In this document: in pieces, positions 25,161 through 33,953 of the stretch | How the letters are laid out: the number at the start of each line of letters is the position of its first letter | Numbering within the stretch: position 1 is the stretch's first letter | Source: Mycobacterium sp. E2479 | Lineage (GTDB): Bacteria; Actinomycetota; Actinomycetes; Mycobacteriales; Mycobacteriaceae | DNA length: 64,000 nucleotides | NCBI RefSeq assembly: GCF_001667925.1 | Contig: NZ_LZJR01000144.1 | Span: forward strand, 1-64,000 | Direction of reading: 5' to 3' | Notes under the pieces: model-generated | Seen by the model: the letters and a program-made list of their open reading frames with translations, nothing else | Told to the model about the DNA's origin: nothing | Database searches by the model: none | Translations under genes and position numbers: made by a program

Positions 25161-26067
25161 GCGTAGAGGGTAACGGTCGAACGGCCGCGGCACCGCTATC
25201 GGCGGCGGCCAGCGCAGCGGCAAGCGCGGGGCGCCAAGGCCGCAGCGGCCGCATCCCCGCGGCGACGGACTGGCCACTCGACAAGGCGGAGTAGGCCGGT
25301 CGGGGGGCGGGGCGGGGAAAGTGCTCGGTGGGGACCGGTCGCACCCGCTCGGGGTCGGCGCCGCATTCCTCGAAAACGGCGCGGGCCTGATCGAACCGCG
25401 AGCAGGCTCCTTCATTGGCGGCGTGCAGGATCGGGCCGGGCGTGCCATCGTCGACGATCTGTAATAGCGCGGCGGCGAGGTCGCCGACGTAGGTCGGCGA
25501 GCCGATCTGGTCGTAGACCACGTCGACCGGACCGTCCCCGGCCGCCAGCCGGCACATCACGGCGACGAAGTCCTTGCCCGTGCCGCCGGTGTAGACCCAG
25601 GCGGTGCGCACGACTATGCCCTGGGACGGGTCGGGCAGCGCCGCGAGCACGGCCCGCTCCCCCGCGACTTTGCTGCGCGCATACACACTCTGCGGGGCGG
25701 TGTGATCGGTGGGCTCGTACGGCCGCGGCGGCGCGCCGCCGAAGTCCCCGTTGAATACGTAGTCGGTGGACACGTGGACCAGTCGCGCGCCGACCTGCGA
25801 ACACGCACGCGCGATGTGCCCCGGTCCGGCTTCGTTGACCGCGAATGCGGCCCCCTCGTCGGTCTCCGCCCGGTCGACGTCGGTATAGGCCGCGCAGTTG
25901 ATCACCACGTCGCCGCGCCGCACGATCCGCTCGGCGGCCGTGGGCTCGGTGATGTCCCACTGCGACGACGTCAGCGCCAGCGCTGCACGGCCCTGCCTCG
26001 CCGTTAACGAGGTCAAATAGCCGCCCAACTGCCCACCGGCACCGGCGATCACGATCCTGCCCGACAT
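25153..26067 (-). CDS. rmlD: dTDP-4-dehydrorhamnose reductase
   Basis: The 304-residue short-chain dehydrogenase makes dTDP-rhamnose, the donor used by WbbL next door. The Rossmann start IVIAGAGGQLGGYL (residues 5-18), THVSTDYVFNG-type segment (VHVSTDYVFNGDFGG) and the catalytic YxxxK (VYARSKVAGE) are present. The start is ATG 26067 (MSGRIVIAG), giving the family length. It heads the rmlD-wbbL-manB operon and is divergent from lcp1 with 98 bp between. Confidence 0.95.
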   Translation of the reverse strand: MSGRIVIAGAGGQLGGYLTSLTARQGRAALALTSSQWDITEPTAAERIVRRGDVVINCAAYTDVDRAETDEGAAFAVNEAGPGHIARACSQVGARLVHVSTDYVFNGDFGGAPPRPYEPTDHTAPQSVYARSKVAGERAVLAALPDPSQGIVVRTAWVYTGGTGKDFVAVMCRLAAGDGPVDVVYDQIGSPTYVGDLAAALLQIVDDGTPGPILHAANEGACSRFDQARAVFEECGADPERVRPVPTEHFPRPAPRPAYSALSSGQSVAAGMRPLRPWRPALAAALAAADSGAAAVRPLPSTRD

Positions 26068-26153
26068 GGTTCGAGTCTGGCATGGCCCGCAAAGCTGCAA
26101 CCACGCCCGGGGCACGCGGGGACCGGCTACCGGTGAAGCACCTGTGTCGCAAG

Positions 26154-26159
26154 TAATGT
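26154..26159 (+). promoter_or_regulatory. -10 hexamer TAATGT for leaderless lcp1
   Basis: TAATGT ends 6 nt before the lcp1 ATG (26166), which predicts a transcript beginning at the start codon. No purine-rich ribosome site lies in the gap. Confidence 0.6.
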
Positions 26160-26165
26160 AGTGGG

Positions 26166-27638
26166 ATGCCTGTGCAACGTGTGGTTCGTGTGGTTGCCAC
26201 CGCGCTGACGCTCGCGGTCGTCGTCGGCACCGGGATCGCATGGAGCAATGTCCGGTCCTTCGAAGACGGCATCTTCCACATGTCCGCGCCCTCGCTGGGC
26301 AAGGGTGGCGACGACGGCGCGATCGACATCCTGCTGGTCGGCATGGACAGCCGCACCGACGCGCACGGCAATCCCTTGTCGCAGGAGGAACTGGACACGC
26401 TGAAGGCCGGCGACGAGGAAGCGACCAACACCGACACGATCATCCTGATCCGCATCCCCAACAACGGGAAGTCGGCCACCGCGATCTCGATCCCGCGGGA
26501 CTCCTACGTCGCCGCCCCGGGCTTGGGCAAGACCAAGATCAACGGCGTCTACGGCCAGACCCGGGAGGCCAAGCGCACCGCCCTGGTCAGGGCGGGCGCC
26601 TCCGCCGCCGAGGCGGCGGCCCAGGGCACCGAGGCGGGCCGCGAGGCGCTGATCAAGACCGTCGCGGACCTCACCGGTGTCACGGTCGACCACTACGCCG
26701 AAATCGGCCTGCTCGGCTTTTCCCTGATCACCGATGCCCTCGGCGGCGTCGACGTCTGCCTCAAAGAGCCGGTGTTCGAGCCGCTTTCGGGTGCCGACTT
26801 CCCGGCCGGCCCGCAACGACTCAACGGTCCCGAGGCGCTGAGCTTCGTGCGCCAGCGCCACGAGCTGCCGCGCGGCGACCTGGACCGGGTGGTGCGCCAG
26901 CAGGTGGTGATGGCCTCGCTGGCCCACCGGGTCATCTCCGGGCAGACGCTGTCCAGCCCCACCACGGTCAAGCGGCTAGAGGCCGCCGTCCAGCGCTCGG
27001 TGGTGATCTCGGCCGGTTGGGACGTCATGGATTTCGTGCAGCAGATGCAGAAGCTGGCCGGGGGTAACGTCGCCTTCGCCACCATTCCGGTGCTCGACGG
27101 CGCCGGCTGGAGCGACGACGGCATGCAGAGCGTGGTGCGGCTGGACCCACATCAGGTCGCCGACTGGGTGGGCGGCCTGTTGCACGAGCAGGAACAGGGC
27201 AAGACCGAGGAGATCGCGTACACCCCCGCCAAGACCACCGCCAGCGTCGTCAACGACACCGATATCAACGGGCTGGCCGCAGCAGTGTCAGACGTGTTGA
27301 CCGCCAAAGGTTTTGCCGCGGGCACCGTGGGCAACAACGATGAGGCGCACGTCAAGACCAGCCAGGTGCGCGCCGCCAAGAGCGACGACCTGGGGGCCAG
27401 GGAGGTCTCGAAGGAATTGGGCGGGCTGCCGGTGATCGCCGACAGCTCGCTGGCCCCGGGCGCGGTACGGGTGGTGCTGGCCGACGACTACAGCGGACCG
27501 GGCTCGGGCCTGTCCGGCAGCGAGACGATCATGCCCGCCCGGGTGTCGACCGCCGGCGCGGTGGCGGCCGACCCCAGGGTTCCCGCGCCATCGCCAATCC
27601 TGACCGCCGGCTCGGACAAGCCGGAGTGCATAAACTAA
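26166..27638 (+). CDS. lcp1: LytR-CpsA-Psr ligase Lcp1
   Basis: The 490-residue protein has an N-terminal membrane anchor (about 5-27), an LCP domain (about 50-250) with ILLVGMDSR, the arginines of IPRDSYV and FVRQRHELPRGDLDR, and a C-terminal LytR_C domain (about 370-460) near the alanine-rich end. LCP enzymes move polymers from decaprenyl-PP to peptidoglycan outside the membrane; Rv3267 (Lcp1) attaches arabinogalactan. It lies divergent from the genes that make the linker rhamnose, so supply and attachment are side by side. Confidence 0.93.
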   Translation: MPVQRVVRVVATALTLAVVVGTGIAWSNVRSFEDGIFHMSAPSLGKGGDDGAIDILLVGMDSRTDAHGNPLSQEELDTLKAGDEEATNTDTIILIRIPNNGKSATAISIPRDSYVAAPGLGKTKINGVYGQTREAKRTALVRAGASAAEAAAQGTEAGREALIKTVADLTGVTVDHYAEIGLLGFSLITDALGGVDVCLKEPVFEPLSGADFPAGPQRLNGPEALSFVRQRHELPRGDLDRVVRQQVVMASLAHRVISGQTLSSPTTVKRLEAAVQRSVVISAGWDVMDFVQQMQKLAGGNVAFATIPVLDGAGWSDDGMQSVVRLDPHQVADWVGGLLHEQEQGKTEEIAYTPAKTTASVVNDTDINGLAAAVSDVLTAKGFAAGTVGNNDEAHVKTSQVRAAKSDDLGAREVSKELGGLPVIADSSLAPGAVRVVLADDYSGPGSGLSGSETIMPARVSTAGAVAADPRVPAPSPILTAGSDKPECIN

Positions 27639-27644
27639 CGACCG

Positions 27645-28403
27645 GTGCCTCAACTGACCACGCTGAGCGGGGCGATCCTCGACCCGATGCTGCGGGCCGA
27701 TCCGGTCGGTCCGCGCATCACCTACTACGACGACGCCACCGGCGAGCGCATCGAACTGTCCGGTGTGACGCTGGCCAACTGGGCCGCCAAGACGGGCAAC
27801 CTGCTGCGCGACGAATTGGGCGCCGGCCCAAAAAGCCGGGTGGCGATTCTGTTGCCCGCGCATTGGCAGACGGCCGCGGTGCTGTTCGGGGTGTGGTGGA
27901 TCGGTGCCGAGGCGGTGCTGACCGGCCCGGCAGACCCGGCAAAAGCCTCGAACATAGCGTCGGACATCGCACTGTGCACGGCCGAGCGCCTCGATGAGGC
28001 CGACGCCGCCGTGAGCACGGCGGTATCGGGGGGCGAGCTGGCGGTGCTGTCGCTGGACCCGTTCGGCCGGCCGGCACCGGACCTGCCGATCGGCGTGACC
28101 GACTACGCCACCGCGGTGCGGGTGCACGGCGATCAGGTCGTTCCCGAACCGCGCCCGGGGCCGGCGCTGGGCGGACGATCGGTCGACCAGGTGCTGGCCG
28201 ATTGCCAAAGCTCCGCCGCGACAAGGGGATTGACGTCGCGCGATCGGGTGCTGTCCAGCGCGTCGTGGTCCGGGCCCGCCGAGCTGGTGGACGGCCTGCT
28301 GGCGATCATGGCCGTCGGCGCCTCGCTGGTGCAGGTGGCCAATGCCGACCCGGCCGGGCAAGAGCGCCGCATCGACACCGAGAAAATCACCCGGGTGCTG
28401 TAA
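27645..28403 (+). CDS. TIGR03089 family protein, truncated adenylate-forming-like (Rv3268)
   Basis: The 252-residue product resembles only the N-terminal region of AMP-dependent synthetases (LSGVTLANWAAKTGNLLRDE, VAILLPAHWQTA, GVWWIGAEAV), without the ATP-binding and C-terminal hinge motifs. The actinobacterial TIGR03089 family has this length, so it is not a recent truncation. It begins with GTG 27645, 6 bp after lcp1, and probably shares its transcript. No activity can be assigned. Confidence 0.82.
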   Translation: MPQLTTLSGAILDPMLRADPVGPRITYYDDATGERIELSGVTLANWAAKTGNLLRDELGAGPKSRVAILLPAHWQTAAVLFGVWWIGAEAVLTGPADPAKASNIASDIALCTAERLDEADAAVSTAVSGGELAVLSLDPFGRPAPDLPIGVTDYATAVRVHGDQVVPEPRPGPALGGRSVDQVLADCQSSAATRGLTSRDRVLSSASWSGPAELVDGLLAIMAVGASLVQVANADPAGQERRIDTEKITRVL

Positions 28404-28440
28404 AGGCCTGAGGAGCCGACCCCGGGGCCACACCGCGCGC

Positions 28441-28466
28441 GATACATATTGATATCGCTATATTTC
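28441..28466. promoter_or_regulatory. AT-rich imperfect palindrome upstream of pacL1-ctpC
   Basis: GATACATATTGAT and ATCGCTATATTTC face each other around a central GATATC (28451-28456), with 9 of 13 positions symmetrical. The stretch is strikingly AT-rich for this genome and lies 58-83 bp before the pacL1 ATG. Metal-sensing ArsR/SmtB-type regulators bind sites like this, and the operon exports metal. Binding is inference. Confidence 0.45.
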
Positions 28467-28523
28467 GATGTTAACGTCGTGCAATCATGGGCGAAACGCG
28501 CGGACGATAGGAAGGTTGCGGCG

Positions 28524-28805
28524 ATGGCGGTGTACGGGCTTCTGGCGAAGGCGGCAGGCACGGTGGTCACCGGGTTGGTCGGCGTGACCGCCTACGAGGT
28601 GGTGCGCAAAGCCGTCGCCAAGGCGCCGCTGCACGAGACGGCGGTCAAAGGGGCCGAGCTCGGACTGCGCGGCACCCGCAAGGCCGAGGAAGCCGCCGAG
28701 TCGGCGCGCCTCAAGCTCGCCGACGTCATGGCCGAGGCCCGCGAGCGCATCGGTGAGGAGGCGCCCACGCCCTCGGTCGCCGACACCCACGACCACGAGC
28801 ACTGA
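28524..28805 (+). CDS. pacL1: PacL1-type P-ATPase accessory protein
   Basis: The 93-residue DUF1490 protein has an N-terminal transmembrane segment with glycines (about 5-27), a charged, alanine-rich helical middle and the metal-binding tail THDHEH. It matches Rv3269, described as PacL1, which clusters with CtpC in the membrane and helps resist zinc. The start is ATG 28524 with GGAAGG upstream; an earlier in-frame start would add 25 residues that are not conserved. It is followed after 9 bp by ctpC. Confidence 0.9.
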   Translation: MAVYGLLAKAAGTVVTGLVGVTAYEVVRKAVAKAPLHETAVKGAELGLRGTRKAEEAAESARLKLADVMAEARERIGEEAPTPSVADTHDHEH

Positions 28806-28814
28806 TCGGGCGAT

Positions 28815-31034
28815 ATGGAACTCGCCCTGGTCCCCGACATCGCAGCCGAGGAGCGAACCGAAGACGCTGCGCTGCAAGTGATTTCGGATGCCGCCGGGCG
28901 CATGCGGGTCGCCGTCGAGTGGGTGCGCGCCAGCTCCCGGCGCGCCGTGGCGGTCGAGGAGGCCGTCGCCAAGTGTGAGGGTGTGCGGGTGGTGCACGCC
29001 TACCCGCGCACCGGATCGGTCGTCGTCTGGTACTCCCCCCGGCGCTGCGACCGTTCCGCGGTGCTGGCCGCCATCGGCGAGGCGTTGCACGTCGCCGCCG
29101 AGCTGATCCCGGTCCGCCCGCCGCATTCGGAGGAGATCCGCAACGCCGACGTGCTGCGCATGGTCATCGGCGGCGCGGCGCTGGCCCTGCTCGGGGTGCG
29201 CCGCTACGTCTTCGCGCGGCCGCCACTGCTGGGACCCGGCGGCCGGCTGTTCGCCACCGGCGTCACCGTCTTCACCGGCTATCCGTTCCTGCGGGGCGCG
29301 CTGCGTTCGTTGCGCTCCGGCAAGGCCGGCACCGACGCGCTGGTCTCGGCGGCGACCGTGGCGAGCCTGGTGTTGCGCGAGAACGTCGTCGCCCTCACCG
29401 TGCTGTGGTTGCTCAATATCGGTGAGTACCTTCAGGATCTGACGCTGCGCCGGACCCGGCGCGCCATCTCCGAACTGCTGCGCGGCAGCCAGGACACGGC
29501 GTGGATCCGGCTCGACGACGGTAACGAGGTTCAGGTGCCGATCGACACCGTGCAGATCGGCGACGAGGTGGTGGTCCACGACCACGTCGCCATCCCGGTC
29601 GACGGCGAAGTGGTCGACGGCGAGGCGATCGTCGACCAGTCCGCGATCACCGGGGAGAATCTGCCGGTCAGCGTGATGGTCGGCGCGCACGTGCACGCCG
29701 GTTCGGTGGTGGTGCGCGGACGCCTGGTGGTGCGCGCCCGCGCCGTCGGCAACCAGACCACCATCGGCCGCATCATCACCCGGGTCGAGGAGGCGCAGCA
29801 CGACCGGGCGCCGATCCAGACCGTCGGCGAAAACTTCTCGCGCCGTTTCGTTCCCACCTCGTTCATCGTCTCGGCCATCACGCTGGCGGTCACCGGTGAC
29901 GTCCGCCGGGCGATGACCATGCTGCTGATCGCCTGCCCGTGCGCGGTGGGCCTGGCCACCCCCACCGCGATCAGCGCGGCGATCGGCAACGGTGCTCGCC
30001 GCGGCATCCTGATCAAGGGCGGCTCGCACCTCGAGCAGGCCGGCCGGGTGGACGCGATCGTGTTCGACAAGACCGGCACGCTGACAGTCGGCCGCCCCGT
30101 GGTCACCAATATCATTGCGCTACACAAGGATTGGCAGCCCGAGCAGGTGCTGGCCTATGCGGCCAGCTCGGAGATCCACTCCCGACACCCGCTGGCCGAG
30201 GCGGTGATCCGGTCCACCGAGGAACGCCATATCACCATCCCGCCGCACGAGGAGTGCGAGGTGCTGGTGGGCCTGGGCATGCGCACCTGGGCCGATGGCC
30301 GGACCCTGCTGCTTGGCAGCCCCGGACTGCTGCGCGCCGAGAAGGTGCGGGTGTCCAAGAAGGCGTCGGAGTGGGTGGATCGGTTGCGTCGCCAGGCCGA
30401 GACCCCGCTGCTGCTCGCCGTCGACGGCAAACTGGTGGGGCTGATCAGCCTGCGCGACGAGGTGCGGCCCGAGGCCCCCGGTGTTCTGGAGAAGTTGCGC
30501 GCCAACGGTATTCGCCGGATCATCATGCTCACCGGCGATCACCCGGACATCGCCGAGGTGGTGGCAGGCGAGCTCGGGATCGATGAGTGGCGCGCCGAGG
30601 TGATGCCGGAGGACAAGCTCGCCGCGGTGCGCGACCTGCAGGACGAGGGCTACACCGTCGGCATGGTCGGCGACGGCATCAACGACGCCCCCGCCCTGGC
30701 CGCCGCCGACATCGGGATCGCGATGGGGTTGGCCGGAACCGACGTCGCCGTCGAGACCGCCGACGTGGCGCTGGCCAACGACGACCTGCATCGCCTGCTC
30801 GACGTGGGCGACCTGGGCGCTCGCGCGGTCGACGTGATCCGGGAGAACTACGGCATGTCGATAGCCGTCAACGCCGCCGGCCTGATCATCGGCGCGGGCG
30901 GGGCGCTGTCCCCCGTGCTGGCCGCGATCCTGCACAACGCGTCGTCGGTTGCCGTGGTGGCCAACAGTTCTCGTTTGATCCGCTACCGGCTCGAGTCACC
31001 GCGCGGCTCGGTGAACGGCGAGCGCGCCGTCTGA
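28815..31034 (+). CDS. ctpC: Metal-exporting P1-type ATPase CtpC
   Basis: The 739-residue pump has the transmembrane CPC metal site (LLIACPCAVGLATPT), the TGEN actuator loop (SAITGENLPV), phosphorylation site DKTGTLTVG, the HP motif SRHPLAEAV and hinge MVGDGINDAPAL. Heavy-metal-binding CxxC motifs of copper pumps are not evident at the N-terminus. M. tuberculosis CtpC is linked to manganese export or metalation of secreted proteins and to zinc resistance. It works with the upstream PacL1 and ends 4 bp from a convergent membrane protein gene. Confidence 0.94.
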   Translation: MELALVPDIAAEERTEDAALQVISDAAGRMRVAVEWVRASSRRAVAVEEAVAKCEGVRVVHAYPRTGSVVVWYSPRRCDRSAVLAAIGEALHVAAELIPVRPPHSEEIRNADVLRMVIGGAALALLGVRRYVFARPPLLGPGGRLFATGVTVFTGYPFLRGALRSLRSGKAGTDALVSAATVASLVLRENVVALTVLWLLNIGEYLQDLTLRRTRRAISELLRGSQDTAWIRLDDGNEVQVPIDTVQIGDEVVVHDHVAIPVDGEVVDGEAIVDQSAITGENLPVSVMVGAHVHAGSVVVRGRLVVRARAVGNQTTIGRIITRVEEAQHDRAPIQTVGENFSRRFVPTSFIVSAITLAVTGDVRRAMTMLLIACPCAVGLATPTAISAAIGNGARRGILIKGGSHLEQAGRVDAIVFDKTGTLTVGRPVVTNIIALHKDWQPEQVLAYAASSEIHSRHPLAEAVIRSTEERHITIPPHEECEVLVGLGMRTWADGRTLLLGSPGLLRAEKVRVSKKASEWVDRLRRQAETPLLLAVDGKLVGLISLRDEVRPEAPGVLEKLRANGIRRIIMLTGDHPDIAEVVAGELGIDEWRAEVMPEDKLAAVRDLQDEGYTVGMVGDGINDAPALAAADIGIAMGLAGTDVAVETADVALANDDLHRLLDVGDLGARAVDVIRENYGMSIAVNAAGLIIGAGGALSPVLAAILHNASSVAVVANSSRLIRYRLESPRGSVNGERAV

Positions 31035-31038
31035 CGAT

Positions 31039-31689
31039 TCAGCAGCCGCAATCCTCGCCGCGCCAGGCGCGCACGCCCTGCCAGACCGCGACGCCGGCAA
31101 TGACCAGCCCGACGGCCGGGTCGATCCACCACGCGCAGGAGCACAGCGCCGTCATCGCCAGGCCGATCAGCACCCCGGCGGCCTGGGCGGCGCACAGGTA
31201 GTTCTGGGTTCCCTCGGCCTCGGTGGCGCCCGAGCCCAACCGCGTGCCCAACCGGTGGTTGGCCCGCCCGAGCACCGGCATGAGCACCAGCGCGAGCGCG
31301 GTCAGCCCGATGCCGATCACGGACACCTCGGCGTGGTGTTCGCCCACCAGGTCGCGGACGGATTCGGCGGCGATATACGGGGCGGTCAGCCAGAACGACA
31401 TCGCGACACCGCGTTGCGCGCGCCGCTCGGCGCTTACGGACAGTGCGCGCGCCCCGCTGAACCGCCACACCACCATTGCGCTGGCCAGCGCCTCCGCCGC
31501 GCCGCCCAGGGCCCACCCGGTGAGGGCGACGGAGGACACCGCGACGCCCTGCCACAGCCCGACCGCGCCCTCGACGAGCACAACGGCCAGGCTGACCCAG
31601 GCCAGCCGCCGCGCCCACTCGGCGCCGCGCCGCCAGCCCGCGTCGCGCGCAGCGACGCTCGTGCACCCGATGGCAACCGATGTGGTCAT
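31039..31689 (-). CDS. Cation-diffusion-facilitator-like membrane protein, Rv3271c
   Basis: The 216-residue protein has about six hydrophobic helices, resembling the transmembrane half of CDF metal transporters, and ends EDCGC, a possible metal ligand. In place of the usual HxxxD and DxxxD pairs, helices carry E (VEGAVGLWQG) and EALASAMVVW, so transport is uncertain. The tail-to-tail position 4 bp from ctpC may hint at metal handling. The start ATG 31689 is the only good one. Confidence 0.7.
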   Translation of the reverse strand: MTTSVAIGCTSVAARDAGWRRGAEWARRLAWVSLAVVLVEGAVGLWQGVAVSSVALTGWALGGAAEALASAMVVWRFSGARALSVSAERRAQRGVAMSFWLTAPYIAAESVRDLVGEHHAEVSVIGIGLTALALVLMPVLGRANHRLGTRLGSGATEAEGTQNYLCAAQAAGVLIGLAMTALCSCAWWIDPAVGLVIAGVAVWQGVRAWRGEDCGC

Positions 31690-31826
31690 TGCGCGAGGCT
31701 AGCCGCGGCCGCGGCGGTTCGCATCGCCGCAACGCCCGCCCGTGATCGATCTGTCACACCTCGCACCTGGGCGCCCGGCGCTCTTAGTTATGGTGGCTAA
31801 CCAGTAGATCGGAAGGGATTTTCTCG

Positions 31827-32741
31827 ATGGCGCGCAGCGACGACGACACCTGGGACCTCGCGACCAGCGTGGGAGCGACCGCCACGATGGTGGCCGCCGG
31901 ACGAGCCCGGGCCACCCTCGACGGGCTGATCGACGATCGGTTCGCCCTGCCGCTGGTGCGCGCGGTCGGTGTCGACTTCATGACCCGGTGGGCCGCCGGC
32001 GAACTCGCCTCCGTCGATGTCGACGAACCGGACGCCGCGTGGGGCATGCAACGCATGACCGACATGCTGGCAGCCCGCACCCGCTACATCGACGCGTTCT
32101 TCGCCGAGGCGGGCGCCGCCGGCATCGATCAGGTGGTCATTCTGGCCTCCGGCCTGGACGCGCGCGCCTACCGGCTGCAATGGGCGCCGGGCACCACGGT
32201 GTTCGAGATCGACCAGCCGCGAGTCCTGGAGTTCAAGGCCGCCACCATCGCCGAACTCGACGCCCAGCCCGCCGCCGAGGTGCGCAACGTCCCGATCGAC
32301 CTGCGCCACGACTGGCCGTCGGCGCTGCGACAAGCCGGCTTCGACACCGGGCGCTCCGCGGCCTGGGCCGCCGAGGGACTGATCGGCTTCCTGCCGCCGC
32401 AGGCCCAGGATCGGTTGCTGGACAACATCACCGCCCTGTCCGCCGACAGCAGTCAGCTGGTGGCCGAGGTGTTCGCCAACACGGGAGTCAGCGGGGACGC
32501 GCTGAACGCCGCGAGCGAGAAGTGGCGGCGCAACGGCCTCGACATTGCCCTGGGCGAGCTCGGCTTCCCCGGCGAGCGCAACGACGTGGCCACCTACCTG
32601 CAGCAGCGGGGCTGGCAGCCGGTCCGCACCCCGTTGAACCAGATGCTGGCCGACAACGGCCTGCCGCTGCAGTCGACCGACCCCGATGCGCCCTTCGCGC
32701 AGAACTACTACTGCACCGCGGTGTTGCACAGGGCAGGTTGA
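31827..32741 (+). CDS. Class I SAM-dependent methyltransferase (TIGR00027 family)
   Basis: The 304-residue protein belongs to the large mycobacterial family related to leucine carboxyl methyltransferases: start MARSDDDTWDLATSVG, the ILASGLDARAYRL SAM loop (about 107-119), and FEIDQPRVLEFK. Substrates are unknown; mycobacteria have many paralogues. GGAAGG precedes the ATG by 10 nt. I do not recall a member here in M. tuberculosis. It is 16 bp upstream of the CoA-transferase gene and may be co-transcribed. Confidence 0.88.
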   Translation: MARSDDDTWDLATSVGATATMVAAGRARATLDGLIDDRFALPLVRAVGVDFMTRWAAGELASVDVDEPDAAWGMQRMTDMLAARTRYIDAFFAEAGAAGIDQVVILASGLDARAYRLQWAPGTTVFEIDQPRVLEFKAATIAELDAQPAAEVRNVPIDLRHDWPSALRQAGFDTGRSAAWAAEGLIGFLPPQAQDRLLDNITALSADSSQLVAEVFANTGVSGDALNAASEKWRRNGLDIALGELGFPGERNDVATYLQQRGWQPVRTPLNQMLADNGLPLQSTDPDAPFAQNYYCTAVLHRAG

Positions 32742-32757
32742 AAGGAAGGCGAACGCG

Positions 32758-33951
32758 ATGCCAAACAGCAAGCCCGCCAAGCCACTTGACGGTTTCCGGG
32801 TGATCGATTTCACCCAGAACATCGCCGGGCCGATGGCCGGACAGGTGCTGGCCGATCTGGGCGCCGAGGTCATCAAGATCGAGGCGCCGGGTGGCGAGGC
32901 GGCCCGGCACATCACCGCGGTCCTGCCCGGGCGCCCACCGCTGGCCACCCTGTTCCTCCCACACAACCGGGGCAAGAAGTCGGTGATGGCCGACCTGCGC
33001 AGCGACGAGGCCAAACGGCAGATCCTTGCGCTGGTCGATACCGCCGACGTTGTGCTGGAAGGGTTTCGGCCCGGGGTGATGGAACGCATGGGTCTGGGTC
33101 CCGCCGAGCTGCAGTCGCGCAATCCCAAACTCATCTACGCGCGGCTTTCCGCGTACGGCGGCAACGGACCGGAGGGCAGCCGGCCGGGCGTCGACCTGAT
33201 GGTCGCCGCGGAGTCCGGCATGACCACCGGGATGCCCACGCCCACCGGCAAACCCCAGATCATCCCGTTCCAACTCGTCGACGCCGCCAGCGGTCACGTG
33301 CTGGCCCAGGCGGTGCTGGCCGCGCTGCTCAACCGTGAACGCCACGGGGTCGCCGATGTCGTGCGGGTCGCGATGTATGACGTCGCGGTCAGCCTGCAGG
33401 CCAGCCAGCTGACCATCCACCTGAACAAGCCGAGCGACGCCCCCACCCCGGACCCGGCACCGAAGGCCAAGCGCCGCAAGGGCGTCGGGTTCGCCACCCA
33501 ACCGTCGGACGCCTTCAAGGCCGCCGACGGCTACCTGGTGATCAGCGCGTACGTGCCCAAGCACTGGGAGAAGCTGTGCGAGGTCGTCGGCCGGCCGGAC
33601 ATGCGCCACGACGAGCGATTCGCCGACCAGCGCGCGCGGGCGCTCAACTATCCCGAACTGACCGAGGAACTCGAAAAGGCCCTGGCCGCCAAGACCGCGG
33701 ACGAATGGGTCCGGCTGCTCCAGCAGGCCGGCCTGATGGCCTGCCACGCCCACACCTGGAAGCAGGTGGTCGGCACCGCGCTGTTCGCCGAGAACGAGCT
33801 CGCACTGCCCGTCGGCGAGGGCGCCGACGAGGTCACGGTAATCCGTACTCCGGCACGCTATTTGAGTTTCGATGCCGTGGCCGCCGCGCCCCCGCCCGCC
33901 CTCGGCCAGCACACCGAGGAGTATCTGGGCGCACCGCAGCCCGCGCCGTAG
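32758..33951 (+). CDS. Family III CoA-transferase (CaiB/BaiF), Rv3272 homologue
   Basis: The 397-residue protein shows the family start LDGFRVIDFTQNIAGPMAGQ, ADLGAEVIKIEAP and the catalytic aspartate in RPGVDLMVAAESG (near residue 145). Family III enzymes move CoA between carboxylic acids. The acceptor here is unknown. AAGGAAGG precedes ATG 32758 and fixes the start; the open frame upstream lies inside the methyltransferase gene. It ends 2 bp from the convergent pknD. Confidence 0.88.
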   Translation: MPNSKPAKPLDGFRVIDFTQNIAGPMAGQVLADLGAEVIKIEAPGGEAARHITAVLPGRPPLATLFLPHNRGKKSVMADLRSDEAKRQILALVDTADVVLEGFRPGVMERMGLGPAELQSRNPKLIYARLSAYGGNGPEGSRPGVDLMVAAESGMTTGMPTPTGKPQIIPFQLVDAASGHVLAQAVLAALLNRERHGVADVVRVAMYDVAVSLQASQLTIHLNKPSDAPTPDPAPKAKRRKGVGFATQPSDAFKAADGYLVISAYVPKHWEKLCEVVGRPDMRHDERFADQRARALNYPELTEELEKALAAKTADEWVRLLQQAGLMACHAHTWKQVVGTALFAENELALPVGEGADEVTVIRTPARYLSFDAVAAAPPPALGQHTEEYLGAPQPAP

Positions 33952-33953
33952 TC

